Assembly: GCA_035526665.1 (NCBI GenBank) | Contig: DATLBY010000159.1 | Coordinates: 1-5,376 of the forward strand | Length of the DNA stretch: 5,376 nt | Source of the DNA: DATLBY01 sp035526665 | Lineage (GTDB): Bacteria > Acidobacteriota > Terriglobia > Bryobacterales > Bryobacteraceae | Direction: 5' to 3' | Part shown: positions 1 through 5,376 of the stretch, piece by piece | Layout: each line of letters begins with the position of its first letter | Numbering within the stretch: position 1 is the first letter of the stretch | The notes under the pieces: generated by a model | Seen by the model: only the letters and a program-made list of their open reading frames with translations | Told to the model about the DNA's origin: nothing | The model's database searches: none | Made by a program: the position numbers and the translations under genes

Positions 1-1298
1 TGAACCGCAGAACTTTTCTGACTGGAGCGGCCTTGGCTCCGCTCAGCGCTCAAAGTACCAGACCTCCAAATTTCCTCGTGATCCTCTCTGACGATCAGGG
101 GTATCACGATGTCGGTTCGTACGGCAGTGAGATCCCGACACCGCATATGGACGCGATTGGAAAACGTGGGGTCAGATTTGAGCGGTTTTACGCGGCAGGT
201 CCGGTCTGCACTCCTTCCCGGTTTGGATTGTTGACGGGGCGGTATCCTGCGCGCTCCCACGATGGGTTGCTGAATGCGCTGATGCCGCCAAGTCCGAAGG
301 GTCTGCAGCCGGGCGAAACCACCATTGCCGAGGTGTTGCAGCGCCGCGGCTACCGCACGGCCCTGATCGGCAAGTGGCATCTGGGAGCCTCCCGTCCCGA
401 GTTCCTGCCCAACCAGCATGGCTTCGATCATTTTGAGGGCTTTCCCCACGGCTGTATCGATTACTTCAACTTTACCTATGGCGGCATGCCAAGCTGGTTC
501 CGCGACGGCAAACCATTTCAGCCTCCGCCCGGCTACAGCACGAATTACCTGACGGATCAGGCGATCCGGTATCTGGGCGAAAATCGCGACCACCCCTTCT
601 TTCTTTATCTGCCATACAACGCGCCGCACTACGGGAAAGCGGGCTACGACCGGCAAAGCCAGCAGAGCTCCAACATTCTGCAGGCGCCCGAGGAGTACAT
701 CAAAAACTTTTCCCACATCGCGGATGAGAATCGCCGTGTGTATGCCGCCATGGTGTCCAACCTGGACGACAATATCGGACGGCTGCGAGAAGCGGTTCGG
801 CAGAATGGTCTCGAAGACAATACGTTCATCATCTTTCTCAGCGACAACGGAGGCGCGCCCGACTTCGGAGGAGCGAACACTCCGCTGCGGGGCCGCAAAG
901 CCGACCTGTTTGAAGGCGGCATCCGGGTGCCCTGCATGATGGAGTGGAAGAACAGGCTGCCGGCCGGCCGTGTGATCCGTGAGCCGGCGGGGGGCATCGA
1001 CCTCTTGCCCACACTTTGTGCGCTCGCAAAGGCTCCGCTCCCCGGGCCGGTGGACGGGCAAGACCTGGGACCGCTGCTCTTTGGCAATCGCGCGCCGGAC
1101 CGCGAGCTGTACTGGCGAACCGCCGGCGGCGAGGCTTATATAATGGCCAACTGGAAATACATCCGTCAGGAAGATGGCGAAGAGTTCCTGTTCGACCTGG
1201 CTGCCGATCCAAACGAGGCCACTAACCGGATCCGAGACGTAGCCACGCTGCGGCGGCTGAAGCGGGGCTTGGAGCGTCTCAAGGCGACCATGCCTTAG
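1..1298 (+). CDS. Type I (formylglycine-dependent) sulfatase, Tat-exported; start codon cut by one base
   Basis: Predicted periplasmic hydrolase of sulfate esters (arylsulfatase A-like, alkaline phosphatase superfamily). The frame is open to the left edge. Base 1 is the second base of a ?TG codon, so the real start almost certainly lies one base outside, giving 432 residues. The N terminus then reads NRRTFLTGAALA, a twin-arginine signal, with likely cleavage near LSA/QST; an internal TTG at 33 would destroy it. Using that numbering: metal ligands D31-D32 in SDDQG; C70 in C-T-P-S-R followed by GLLTGR, the site oxidised to formylglycine; K125 and H127 in GKWHLG; H210 in PHYGK; D282-N283 in DNGG; K300 in the RGRK segment. 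All catalytic positions are present and the length is normal, so the enzyme looks intact. The CxPxR form fits maturation by FGE or by an anSME-type enzyme; neither is encoded here. The substrate (plant or algal polysaccharide, mucin or small aryl sulfate) cannot be told. A small ORF follows after 25 nt. Confidence 0.95.
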   Translation, partial: NRRTFLTGAALAPLSAQSTRPPNFLVILSDDQGYHDVGSYGSEIPTPHMDAIGKRGVRFERFYAAGPVCTPSRFGLLTGRYPARSHDGLLNALMPPSPKGLQPGETTIAEVLQRRGYRTALIGKWHLGASRPEFLPNQHGFDHFEGFPHGCIDYFNFTYGGMPSWFRDGKPFQPPPGYSTNYLTDQAIRYLGENRDHPFFLYLPYNAPHYGKAGYDRQSQQSSNILQAPEEYIKNFSHIADENRRVYAAMVSNLDDNIGRLREAVRQNGLEDNTFIIFLSDNGGAPDFGGANTPLRGRKADLFEGGIRVPCMMEWKNRLPAGRVIREPAGGIDLLPTLCALAKAPLPGPVDGQDLGPLLFGNRAPDRELYWRTAGGEAYIMANWKYIRQEDGEEFLFDLAADPNEATNRIRDVATLRRLKRGLERLKATMP

Positions 1299-1311
1299 TC
1301 TGAGATTTTTC

Positions 1312-1317
1312 AAGGAG
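1312..1317 (+). promoter_or_regulatory. Ribosome binding site of the 63-codon ORF
   Basis: AAGGAG lies 6 nt before the ATG at 1324 and close behind the sulfatase stop. This consensus Shine-Dalgarno is the main reason to take the small downstream ORF seriously. It suggests that the ORF is read from the sulfatase transcript. No separate promoter is visible in the 25-nt gap. Confidence 0.6.
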
Positions 1318-1323
1318 TGATAA

Positions 1324-1515
1324 ATGCGCAGAGATGTGGCGGTAACGGGCGCCATTGGGGTGATAGCGATCCTGTCAATGGCGGCCCAAACCGAGCCAGT
1401 AACGCCAAAGCGCCTGTCAGCGGAAAATTCTACAGTATGCCGTCAGGGCTGGGTTATGCGTAGCTGCAATCTCGCGTCCGGTCCGCCACAAGTACAAGCA
1501 GAAACCGCCGAATGA
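1324..1515 (+). CDS. Small putative exported protein, unknown function (possibly a remnant)
   Basis: A 63-codon ORF that I do not recognise. It starts at an ATG with a good AAGGAG ribosome binding site and lies 25 nt after the sulfatase, so it could be the second gene of that transcript. Residues 1-22 look like a signal peptide: MRRD, then a hydrophobic run (GAIGVIAILSM), then a possible cleavage at AA/QT. The remaining 40 or so residues are polar and have two cysteines (C39, C48) but no recognisable domain. Third-position GC by hand count is about 35 of 63, modest for a GC-rich genome. The stop codon (1513-1515) touches the stop of the convergent kinase gene with no base between. It could be a genuine small secreted protein, or the surviving 5' end of a longer exported-protein gene whose remainder was lost when the kinase operon came to lie beside it. 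Confidence 0.45.
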   Translation: MRRDVAVTGAIGVIAILSMAAQTEPVTPKRLSAENSTVCRQGWVMRSCNLASGPPQVQAETAE

Positions 1516-4374
1516 CTACAGCTTCGCGAATTCCGCGCTGGCGTGTTTGAGGACGGGGACGTCCGGGTCGGCATCCCTCCAGAGGGTCAGGAAATCCTGA
1601 TAGGCGCTTTTGGCCTTGATCATGTCGCCCGAGAGAACGTATGCTCTGCCCAGTTGCAGGTGCGCCAGGGCGCCGATCGGATCGGCGAAAACGACGCCGC
1701 GGTGATTGAGGATTTTCTGGAATTCCGACGCAGCCTCCTGGCCGCGCCCTGCGGCAAGGTATGCCTGACCCCGCACATACGCGGGATAGCCGCCTCCGAA
1801 TTTCCCCACGAATCCTGTTCCCGGGAGTGCGAAATCGTAAGGAAGCGCCCGTTGCAATCGCTCGCCCGCGTCCGAAGGTGCCCGACGCGCGAGCGCCGAG
1901 AGCGCGTGCAGGATGGGGAGATACTCGAATTGCACCGGGGTATCCTCGGGGAAACGACTCTCCAGGTCCGCGGCGAGCCTTTGGGATCCGGCAGAATCGC
2001 CCGAAAGCGCCAGCGCAAACGCCGCGGCATATTCCACGTCCCGGCCCTTTCCGAGCCGGAGCGCAGCCCGAGCGCGTTCCTTCGCCGCAGACAGATTTCC
2101 ACAATGCGCTTCACACACGGCCTGCGCGCTCTGGAAAATCGCCGCTCTCTCGAGCAAGCCGGCCTGCTGCGCGGAGGCGGCCGCGCGTTGCCACATCACT
2201 CGCGCCTGCTGCATCTTACCGGACCGGGCGAGAACCAGCGCCTGATGGTGTGACATTTCGTCTTCCACGTGCTGTCCGCGGGCGTGAGCGATTTCCCGGT
2301 CCATACCCGGCTTATCACCCTTAAAGAAGGCTAGGTAGTAACGGGTGACCAGAAATTCCGGGAAGTCCACATTGCGCTCCGCGGCCCGCCGCAAGGCCTC
2401 CGCGGACTCTTCGAACCGGTCGAGTAACAGATAGTGGCTCGCGAGCCCGGAATGCGGGGGTGCCAAGTCCGGTGCGAGCCGAATGGCTTCTTGAGCCTCG
2501 CGAATCCCACGCTCATACTGGCCGGTGCCCCGTGTCCCCCAGCCCGCAATAATGCTGTGAGCGCGAGGATCGTGAGGATACGTCTGCGCCCACGATTCGA
2601 GAGTCAGCAACTCCTTCTGTAAGTTCCCCGTTACCTCCCGGTCGTAGAGCATAAGGATGAAGAACCTCTCCGGGTCGCTGACGCGATCCCGCAGTTCGTA
2701 GGCCTTACGGATTTCCTCGGCGCCGAAATCAGTTTGGCCCATGTTCCAGGAATGGAAGCCCAGACTGGCATGCGCCATTGCGAATTGAGGATCGAGAGCG
2801 ACGGCCTGCTTGAAGTAGGGGATCGCAGCCCGGTAACCATGCGCATAAAGGGCACTCTGCCCAGCACTATAAGCCTTCAAAGCTTCGAGTGAAGAAGTGG
2901 TTGCCTGCTCCAGCGGTCTCGAGTGCTGTTGGATGGTGGTTATCGATTCGCCTAGCCGCATTCTGACTTGAATCGCAATCCGGCTGAGCGCATTTAGGAC
3001 TTCTTCCTTAGTCCGTGCTTGGGTCTGCCCTTCGGTGAGGGCTTCACCCGTGCGGCAACTCCGGGTGCGCAGCCACAAGACGTATTGATTTCCCAGGCTA
3101 GCGATTGAGCCTTCAAGAACGGCGGCGCTCCCACTGCGCTCGCAGACCTCACGAGCGACCTCCGGAGTAAGCCTCGTCTCGAGCGGCCGCTTCATCAGAC
3201 GTAACGTTTGTCGGATGCTTTCGTCAGGGACGAGACTGAGATACGGGGACTGTTGCAGTTGCACCGCTAGCCCCTGACGAAGCGCCAGGTCGAACACGGC
3301 ATCGCCGGTCCTGTTCTCAAATTCCGCCAGAACAATCGTGCCCTTCACGGTAAGTCCCGGCGCCCGGTTTAAATAAACATAGCCGGCTGCACACAAGGCC
3401 ACGGTCGCGGCGGCGCCCGCAGCCATGTACGTGGCGCGCCTCGACGGAAGGACTCCGGCCAATGCCCGCTGCACTTGTTCGCCTGATTGCCACCTTCGTC
3501 CCGGGTCCTCTTCCAGACACCGGCCGACGATTTTTTCCAGCTTTCGCGGCCGGATCCGCCTCGGTTGCGGCCCTACTCGCGCGCCCGTCAGCATTTCATA
3601 GAGCACACAGCCAAATGCGTAAATATCCATGCGCGCGTCAGACGATTTTCCTTCCCGCTGTTCCGGCGCCATGTATGCCGGCGTGCCCACAATCATGCGG
3701 CTGGCCGTTATGGTTTCATCCTGACACGAGCGCGCCAGTCCGAAATCCAGGACCTTGACGCCGGATCTCCCGACCATGATGTTGCCGGGCTTGAGGTCGC
3801 GGTGAACGATGCCCTTGGCGTGCGCCTCAACCAGCGCCGCTGCAATCTGCAAAGCATACAGCAGCGCAGTATTGATGGCGAGCGGGCCGTGCTTCAGTCG
3901 CGCCGCCAGCGTTTCGCCCTCCACCAGTTCCATTACCAGGTAATTAGGGCCAACGTCGTGGAGCGTGCAGATGTTCGGGTGGTTCAGCGAGGCGATCGCG
4001 CGTGCCTCTCGCTCGAAACGAGCGCTGAACCGCTCGTGAGTAGTTTTGATGGCGACGGCACGGCCCAATCGCATGTCCACCGCCCGAAACACTTCTCCCA
4101 TTCCGCCTTCACCGAGCTTGCTTTCTATGCGGTATGGACCCAGACAAGCGCCCGAATGCAGTCTGGTGACCGTCGCATCCTCAAGCAGTTCCGGCGCATT
4201 CCGGATTGCGGGTCGATCGAACATTTCGTCGCCGCTGGACTCGGAGAGCAGTGACTCTACTTCGCGGCGCAGTTCGGGATCCGTCTGTGCCAGCAGCGCC
4301 GCGCGCTCGTCCGGGGTTCCCTCGCGAGCCGCATGGTATAGCTCTTCAATTCGGCGGAACCGTTCAGGGCTCAT
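1516..4374 (-). CDS. Transmembrane Ser/Thr protein kinase with TolB/FlgO-like and TPR sensor region
   Basis: A 952-residue Hanks-type kinase. Domains in order: N-terminal helical segment (1-50) typical of acidobacterial kinases; kinase domain (about 81-308); basic stop (R312-R313) and one membrane helix (about 314-335); a domain resembling the TolB/FlgO-like fold (about 343-480, with VLAEFENRTGD and AVLEGSIASLG); then TPR-type helical repeats to the end (clearest at 497-530, 531-564, 603-636, 637-670, 864-893, 901-934). Catalytic elements are complete: glycine loop GEGGMGEV (88-95), K110 in AIK, E123, HRD 191-193 with K195 and N198, DFG 210-212, APE 236-238. T221, T223 and S225 in the activation loop are autophosphorylation candidates. 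Between MLTG and RCLEEDP the protein is roughly 25 residues shorter than usual, so the alpha-G region is reduced; I believe related kinases share this, so it is probably not a defect. By the positive-inside rule the kinase is cytoplasmic and the TPR part extracytoplasmic. The start ATG has ACGGAG 7 nt upstream. It lies 16 nt after the sigma factor gene, in one operon. Confidence 0.95.
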   Translation of the reverse strand: MSPERFRRIEELYHAAREGTPDERAALLAQTDPELRREVESLLSESSGDEMFDRPAIRNAPELLEDATVTRLHSGACLGPYRIESKLGEGGMGEVFRAVDMRLGRAVAIKTTHERFSARFEREARAIASLNHPNICTLHDVGPNYLVMELVEGETLAARLKHGPLAINTALLYALQIAAALVEAHAKGIVHRDLKPGNIMVGRSGVKVLDFGLARSCQDETITASRMIVGTPAYMAPEQREGKSSDARMDIYAFGCVLYEMLTGARVGPQPRRIRPRKLEKIVGRCLEEDPGRRWQSGEQVQRALAGVLPSRRATYMAAGAAATVALCAAGYVYLNRAPGLTVKGTIVLAEFENRTGDAVFDLALRQGLAVQLQQSPYLSLVPDESIRQTLRLMKRPLETRLTPEVAREVCERSGSAAVLEGSIASLGNQYVLWLRTRSCRTGEALTEGQTQARTKEEVLNALSRIAIQVRMRLGESITTIQQHSRPLEQATTSSLEALKAYSAGQSALYAHGYRAAIPYFKQAVALDPQFAMAHASLGFHSWNMGQTDFGAEEIRKAYELRDRVSDPERFFILMLYDREVTGNLQKELLTLESWAQTYPHDPRAHSIIAGWGTRGTGQYERGIREAQEAIRLAPDLAPPHSGLASHYLLLDRFEESAEALRRAAERNVDFPEFLVTRYYLAFFKGDKPGMDREIAHARGQHVEDEMSHHQALVLARSGKMQQARVMWQRAAASAQQAGLLERAAIFQSAQAVCEAHCGNLSAAKERARAALRLGKGRDVEYAAAFALALSGDSAGSQRLAADLESRFPEDTPVQFEYLPILHALSALARRAPSDAGERLQRALPYDFALPGTGFVGKFGGGYPAYVRGQAYLAAGRGQEAASEFQKILNHRGVVFADPIGALAHLQLGRAYVLSGDMIKAKSAYQDFLTLWRDADPDVPVLKHASAEFAKL

Positions 4375-4381
4375 GGCCGGA

Positions 4382-4387
4382 CTCCGT
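4382..4387 (-). promoter_or_regulatory. Ribosome binding site of the kinase gene
   Basis: On the minus strand ACGGAG stands 7 nt before the kinase ATG, inside the 16-nt gap after the sigma factor stop. It fixes the kinase start at 4374 and leaves no room for a separate promoter or terminator, supporting co-transcription of sigma factor and kinase. Confidence 0.65.
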
Positions 4388-4390
4388 GGG

Positions 4391-5110
4391 TCATACCGAT
4401 TCTACCCGTTTCAACTCGCGCGATAACCACGCTTTGGCGAGATTCCAGTCGCGCCTGACGGTGCGCGGAGCGACGTTGAGAGCGGCTACGATCTCCTGCT
4501 CGGTCAGGCCGCCAAAATAGCGCAACTCGACAACCCGGGCTTGGCGGGGCGCCATCTGAGACAAGGCCGTCAGGGCTTCGTCGACCGCAAGAATGGATCG
4601 GTCGGGCGCCGGCGACAAGGTGGCGGAATCATCGAGATTCACTTTGACCGGTGTTCCGCCGCGCCTGCGCGATCCGTGGGATCGGGCAGCATCAACCAGA
4701 ATGCGCCGCATCATCTGCGCCGCGATGGCAAAGAACTGCGCACGCGCACGCCATTCTACGTTTGTCACATCGACTAGGCGGAGGTAGACCTCGTGTACTA
4801 ACGCCGTGGCTTGTAGCGTGTTGCCCTGAGTTTCGTCTTTCATGTACCGGCGGGCCATGCGGCGCAGTTCAGGATAGACGTGTTCCGCCAGACGACCCAG
4901 GGCTGCTTCGTCACCGCTGCCCCAGGCTTTCAACAGACAGGTGATTTCCTCAGTACGTGTGTCGATGGATGGCCCGTGCTCCGTGGGGCTAAGAAAGAAA
5001 TATACAAGAACCGTGGCCGCTTTTGGGCGTCCGCTGCCGCCTGTACCAGCGGAGGGGAACTGGTGGTCAGCATCATCTCCTCCCGCACCAAACGGAATAC
5101 AGTGACCCAA
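4391..5110 (-). CDS. ECF-type RNA polymerase sigma factor (Sigma70_ECF / TIGR02999 family); start uncertain
   Basis: Directs RNA polymerase to specific promoters. Numbering from the outermost in-frame start, TTG at 5110 (239 residues): sigma region 2 covers about 54-145, with YPELRRMARRY, the family signature TLQATALVHEVYLRLV (98-113) and FFAIAAQMMRRILVDAAR; a linker follows; region 4 is about 172-235 with a helix-turn-helix around LTEQEIVAALNVAPRTVRR. Family members are usually about 180-190 residues, and residues 1-45 here (Gly/Pro-rich, no similarity) are probably not native coding sequence. The next in-frame TTG is 4933 (180 residues), but it would cut into the conserved EEIT-x-LL opening. 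No ATG, GTG or TTG lies between these two; an ATC at 4966 would give 191 residues. The gene ends 16 nt before the kinase ATG, and no anti-sigma gene is nearby. Region 2.2 lacks the acidic DAED-type residues and has QATA (100-103) instead, as is usual for this family. The identity is secure; the 5' end is not. Confidence 0.9.
   Translation of the reverse strand: MGHCIPFGAGGDDADHQFPSAGTGGSGRPKAATVLVYFFLSPTEHGPSIDTRTEEITCLLKAWGSGDEAALGRLAEHVYPELRRMARRYMKDETQGNTLQATALVHEVYLRLVDVTNVEWRARAQFFAIAAQMMRRILVDAARSHGSRRRGGTPVKVNLDDSATLSPAPDRSILAVDEALTALSQMAPRQARVVELRYFGGLTEQEIVAALNVAPRTVRRDWNLAKAWLSRELKRVESV
4930..5076 (-). other. Possible upstream ORF overlapping the sigma factor start (48 codons)
   Basis: In a different minus-strand frame, tandem ATG-ATG codons at 5076-5071 directly follow a strong GGGAGGAG, although the spacing is shorter than ideal for the first ATG. 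The ORF runs 48 codons and ends with a TGA at 4932-4930 that overlaps the in-frame sigma TTG (4933-4931), as T-TGA. This geometry fits a translationally coupled leader. It also fits a sigma gene whose natural ATG start was moved out of frame by a one-base change. The encoded peptide has no recognisable domain, and the ORF could be chance. Confidence 0.2.
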
Positions 5111-5121
5111 GGAGACTCTTT
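4967..5121 (+). promoter_or_regulatory. Divergent intergenic region between sigma factor and exported-protein gene
   Basis: About 150 bp that should hold the promoters for both the sigma-kinase operon (leftward) and the exported-protein gene (rightward), if the sigma factor starts near 4966 or 4933. It contains an AT-rich patch in GC-rich surroundings (4991-5010). Read leftward, the patch offers TATATT (4999-5004) as a possible -10, but no good -35 stands at the expected distance. Read rightward, GGAAC at 5056-5060 resembles the -35 core of many ECF promoters, about 62 nt before the ATG at 5122, without a convincing -10. No strong inverted repeat was seen. The region's role is inferred from gene orientation; the individual elements are weak. 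Confidence 0.4.
5109..5114 (+). promoter_or_regulatory. Ribosome binding site of the exported-protein gene
   Basis: AAGGAG stands 7 nt before the ATG at 5122, a consensus sequence at ideal spacing, which fixes that start. The same bases cover the outermost possible TTG start of the divergent sigma gene (5110), one reason to doubt that TTG. Confidence 0.75.
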
Positions 5122-5376
5122 ATGAACCGTCACACCCTGCTAAGAAGCAAAACAGCTCTTGCGATGGCTCTCTGCGCCGCCGCGTGCTCTCAATTCAGTT
5201 CGGCCCAAGTCGCGCTGCCTGTGATTCTACAGATTGACCTGACAAACTCCGTCTACTACACCCAAGACACCTCAGACATTTCCAAGTATGCGACGGAGCC
5301 CAACGTCACTTCGCTGACAGTCAACCCGCGAAACTTCCACAGGGTAGAAGGTATCGCCGACATTGTGGCAGTCAAT
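5122..5376 (+). CDS. Exported protein of unknown function, N-terminal 85 residues (runs off the window)
   Basis: An open frame from ATG 5122 to the last base with no stop, so the gene is 3'-partial. Residues 1-28 form a signal peptide: MNRHTLLRSK n-region, hydrophobic ALAMALCAAAC core, and a signal peptidase I site at SSA/QV. C22 is preceded by AAA, which is a poor lipobox, so a lipoprotein is less likely. The mature start (VALPVILQIDLTNSVYYTQD, then DISKYATEPNV and GIADIVAVN) looks like a beta-rich secreted domain. I do not recognise a named family, though the pattern reminds me of uncharacterised acidobacterial secreted proteins. It is transcribed divergently from the sigma-kinase operon across a shared regulatory region, a common position for a sigma factor's own target. 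That link is inference only. Confidence 0.8.
   Translation, partial: MNRHTLLRSKTALAMALCAAACSQFSSAQVALPVILQIDLTNSVYYTQDTSDISKYATEPNVTSLTVNPRNFHRVEGIADIVAVN

Noticed and set aside
33..35. Internal TTG as start of the sulfatase
   Set aside because: The frame stays open to the window edge and encodes a clear twin-arginine signal beginning at a ?TG codon cut by one base. TTG 33 has no good ribosome binding site and would remove the signal.
1299..1323. Terminator after the sulfatase (run of five T at 1306-1310)
   Set aside because: No GC-rich stem precedes the short T-run, and a strong ribosome binding site follows at once, so read-through into the small ORF is more likely.
1543..2253. A 236-codon open frame on the plus strand, antisense to the kinase
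   Set aside because: It lies wholly opposite the conserved TPR region. GC-rich codon bias on the real strand produces long antisense frames, and the translation is Arg-rich with no domain.
3487..4254. A 255-codon open frame on the plus strand opposite the kinase catalytic domain
   Set aside because: It is antisense to an unmistakable kinase domain with all its motifs. The translation shows no recognisable family, so it is a shadow.
4964..4987. Repeated segment CACGGAG...GGCCAT before both sigma and kinase starts as a regulatory repeat
   Set aside because: The likeness is limited to a Shine-Dalgarno-like core plus a few GC-rich bases. The ATC after it at 4970 is out of frame with the sigma, and the in-frame ATC (4966) is 12 nt away, so it is most likely coincidence.
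5185..5190. Lipoprotein lipobox at C22 of the 5122 gene
   Set aside because: The preceding residues are A-A-A without the usual Leu at -3, and a better signal peptidase I site (SSA/Q) follows a few residues later.

Overview
This window most likely comes from the chromosome of an Acidobacteriota member, probably of the Bryobacterales/Solibacter type. That placement is an inference from gene families. The window carries an ECF sigma factor of the Sigma70_ECF / TIGR02999 type directly followed by a membrane-anchored Ser/Thr kinase with a long C-terminal TPR region. This pairing and this kinase architecture are characteristic of that phylum. A Tat-exported sulfatase and moderately high GC fit the same picture. 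No RNA genes, insertion sequences, CRISPR arrays or long repeats were seen.

Layout. (1) Positions 1-1298, plus strand: a type I sulfatase whose start codon is cut by one base at the window edge. (2) Positions 1324-1515, plus strand: a 63-codon ORF with a good ribosome binding site and a signal-peptide-like N terminus, of unknown function and doubtful status. (3) Positions 1516-4374, minus strand: a 952-residue kinase with cytoplasmic kinase domain, one membrane segment, a TolB/FlgO-like domain and TPR repeats. Its stop codon directly abuts the stop of the small ORF. (4) About 4391 to 4933-5110, minus strand: the sigma factor, 16 nt upstream of the kinase and surely co-transcribed with it. Its start codon is unusually hard to place. 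(5) About 4967-5121: a divergent intergenic region. (6) Positions 5122-5376, plus strand: the start of an exported protein of unknown function, running off the window end.

How the genes may work together. The kinase's extracytoplasmic part could sense an envelope signal and control the cytoplasmic kinase domain. The kinase in turn could act on the co-encoded sigma factor. No anti-sigma gene is visible. In the sigma factor's region 2.2, the acidic DAED-type motif of ordinary ECF sigmas is replaced by Q-A-T-A, which places a threonine where a negative charge is expected. This resembles the logic of the known PknT/EcfP pair, in which threonine phosphorylation activates the sigma factor. The divergently transcribed exported protein is a natural candidate target. 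These functional links are hypotheses. The sulfatase and the small ORF look unrelated to the signalling cassette.
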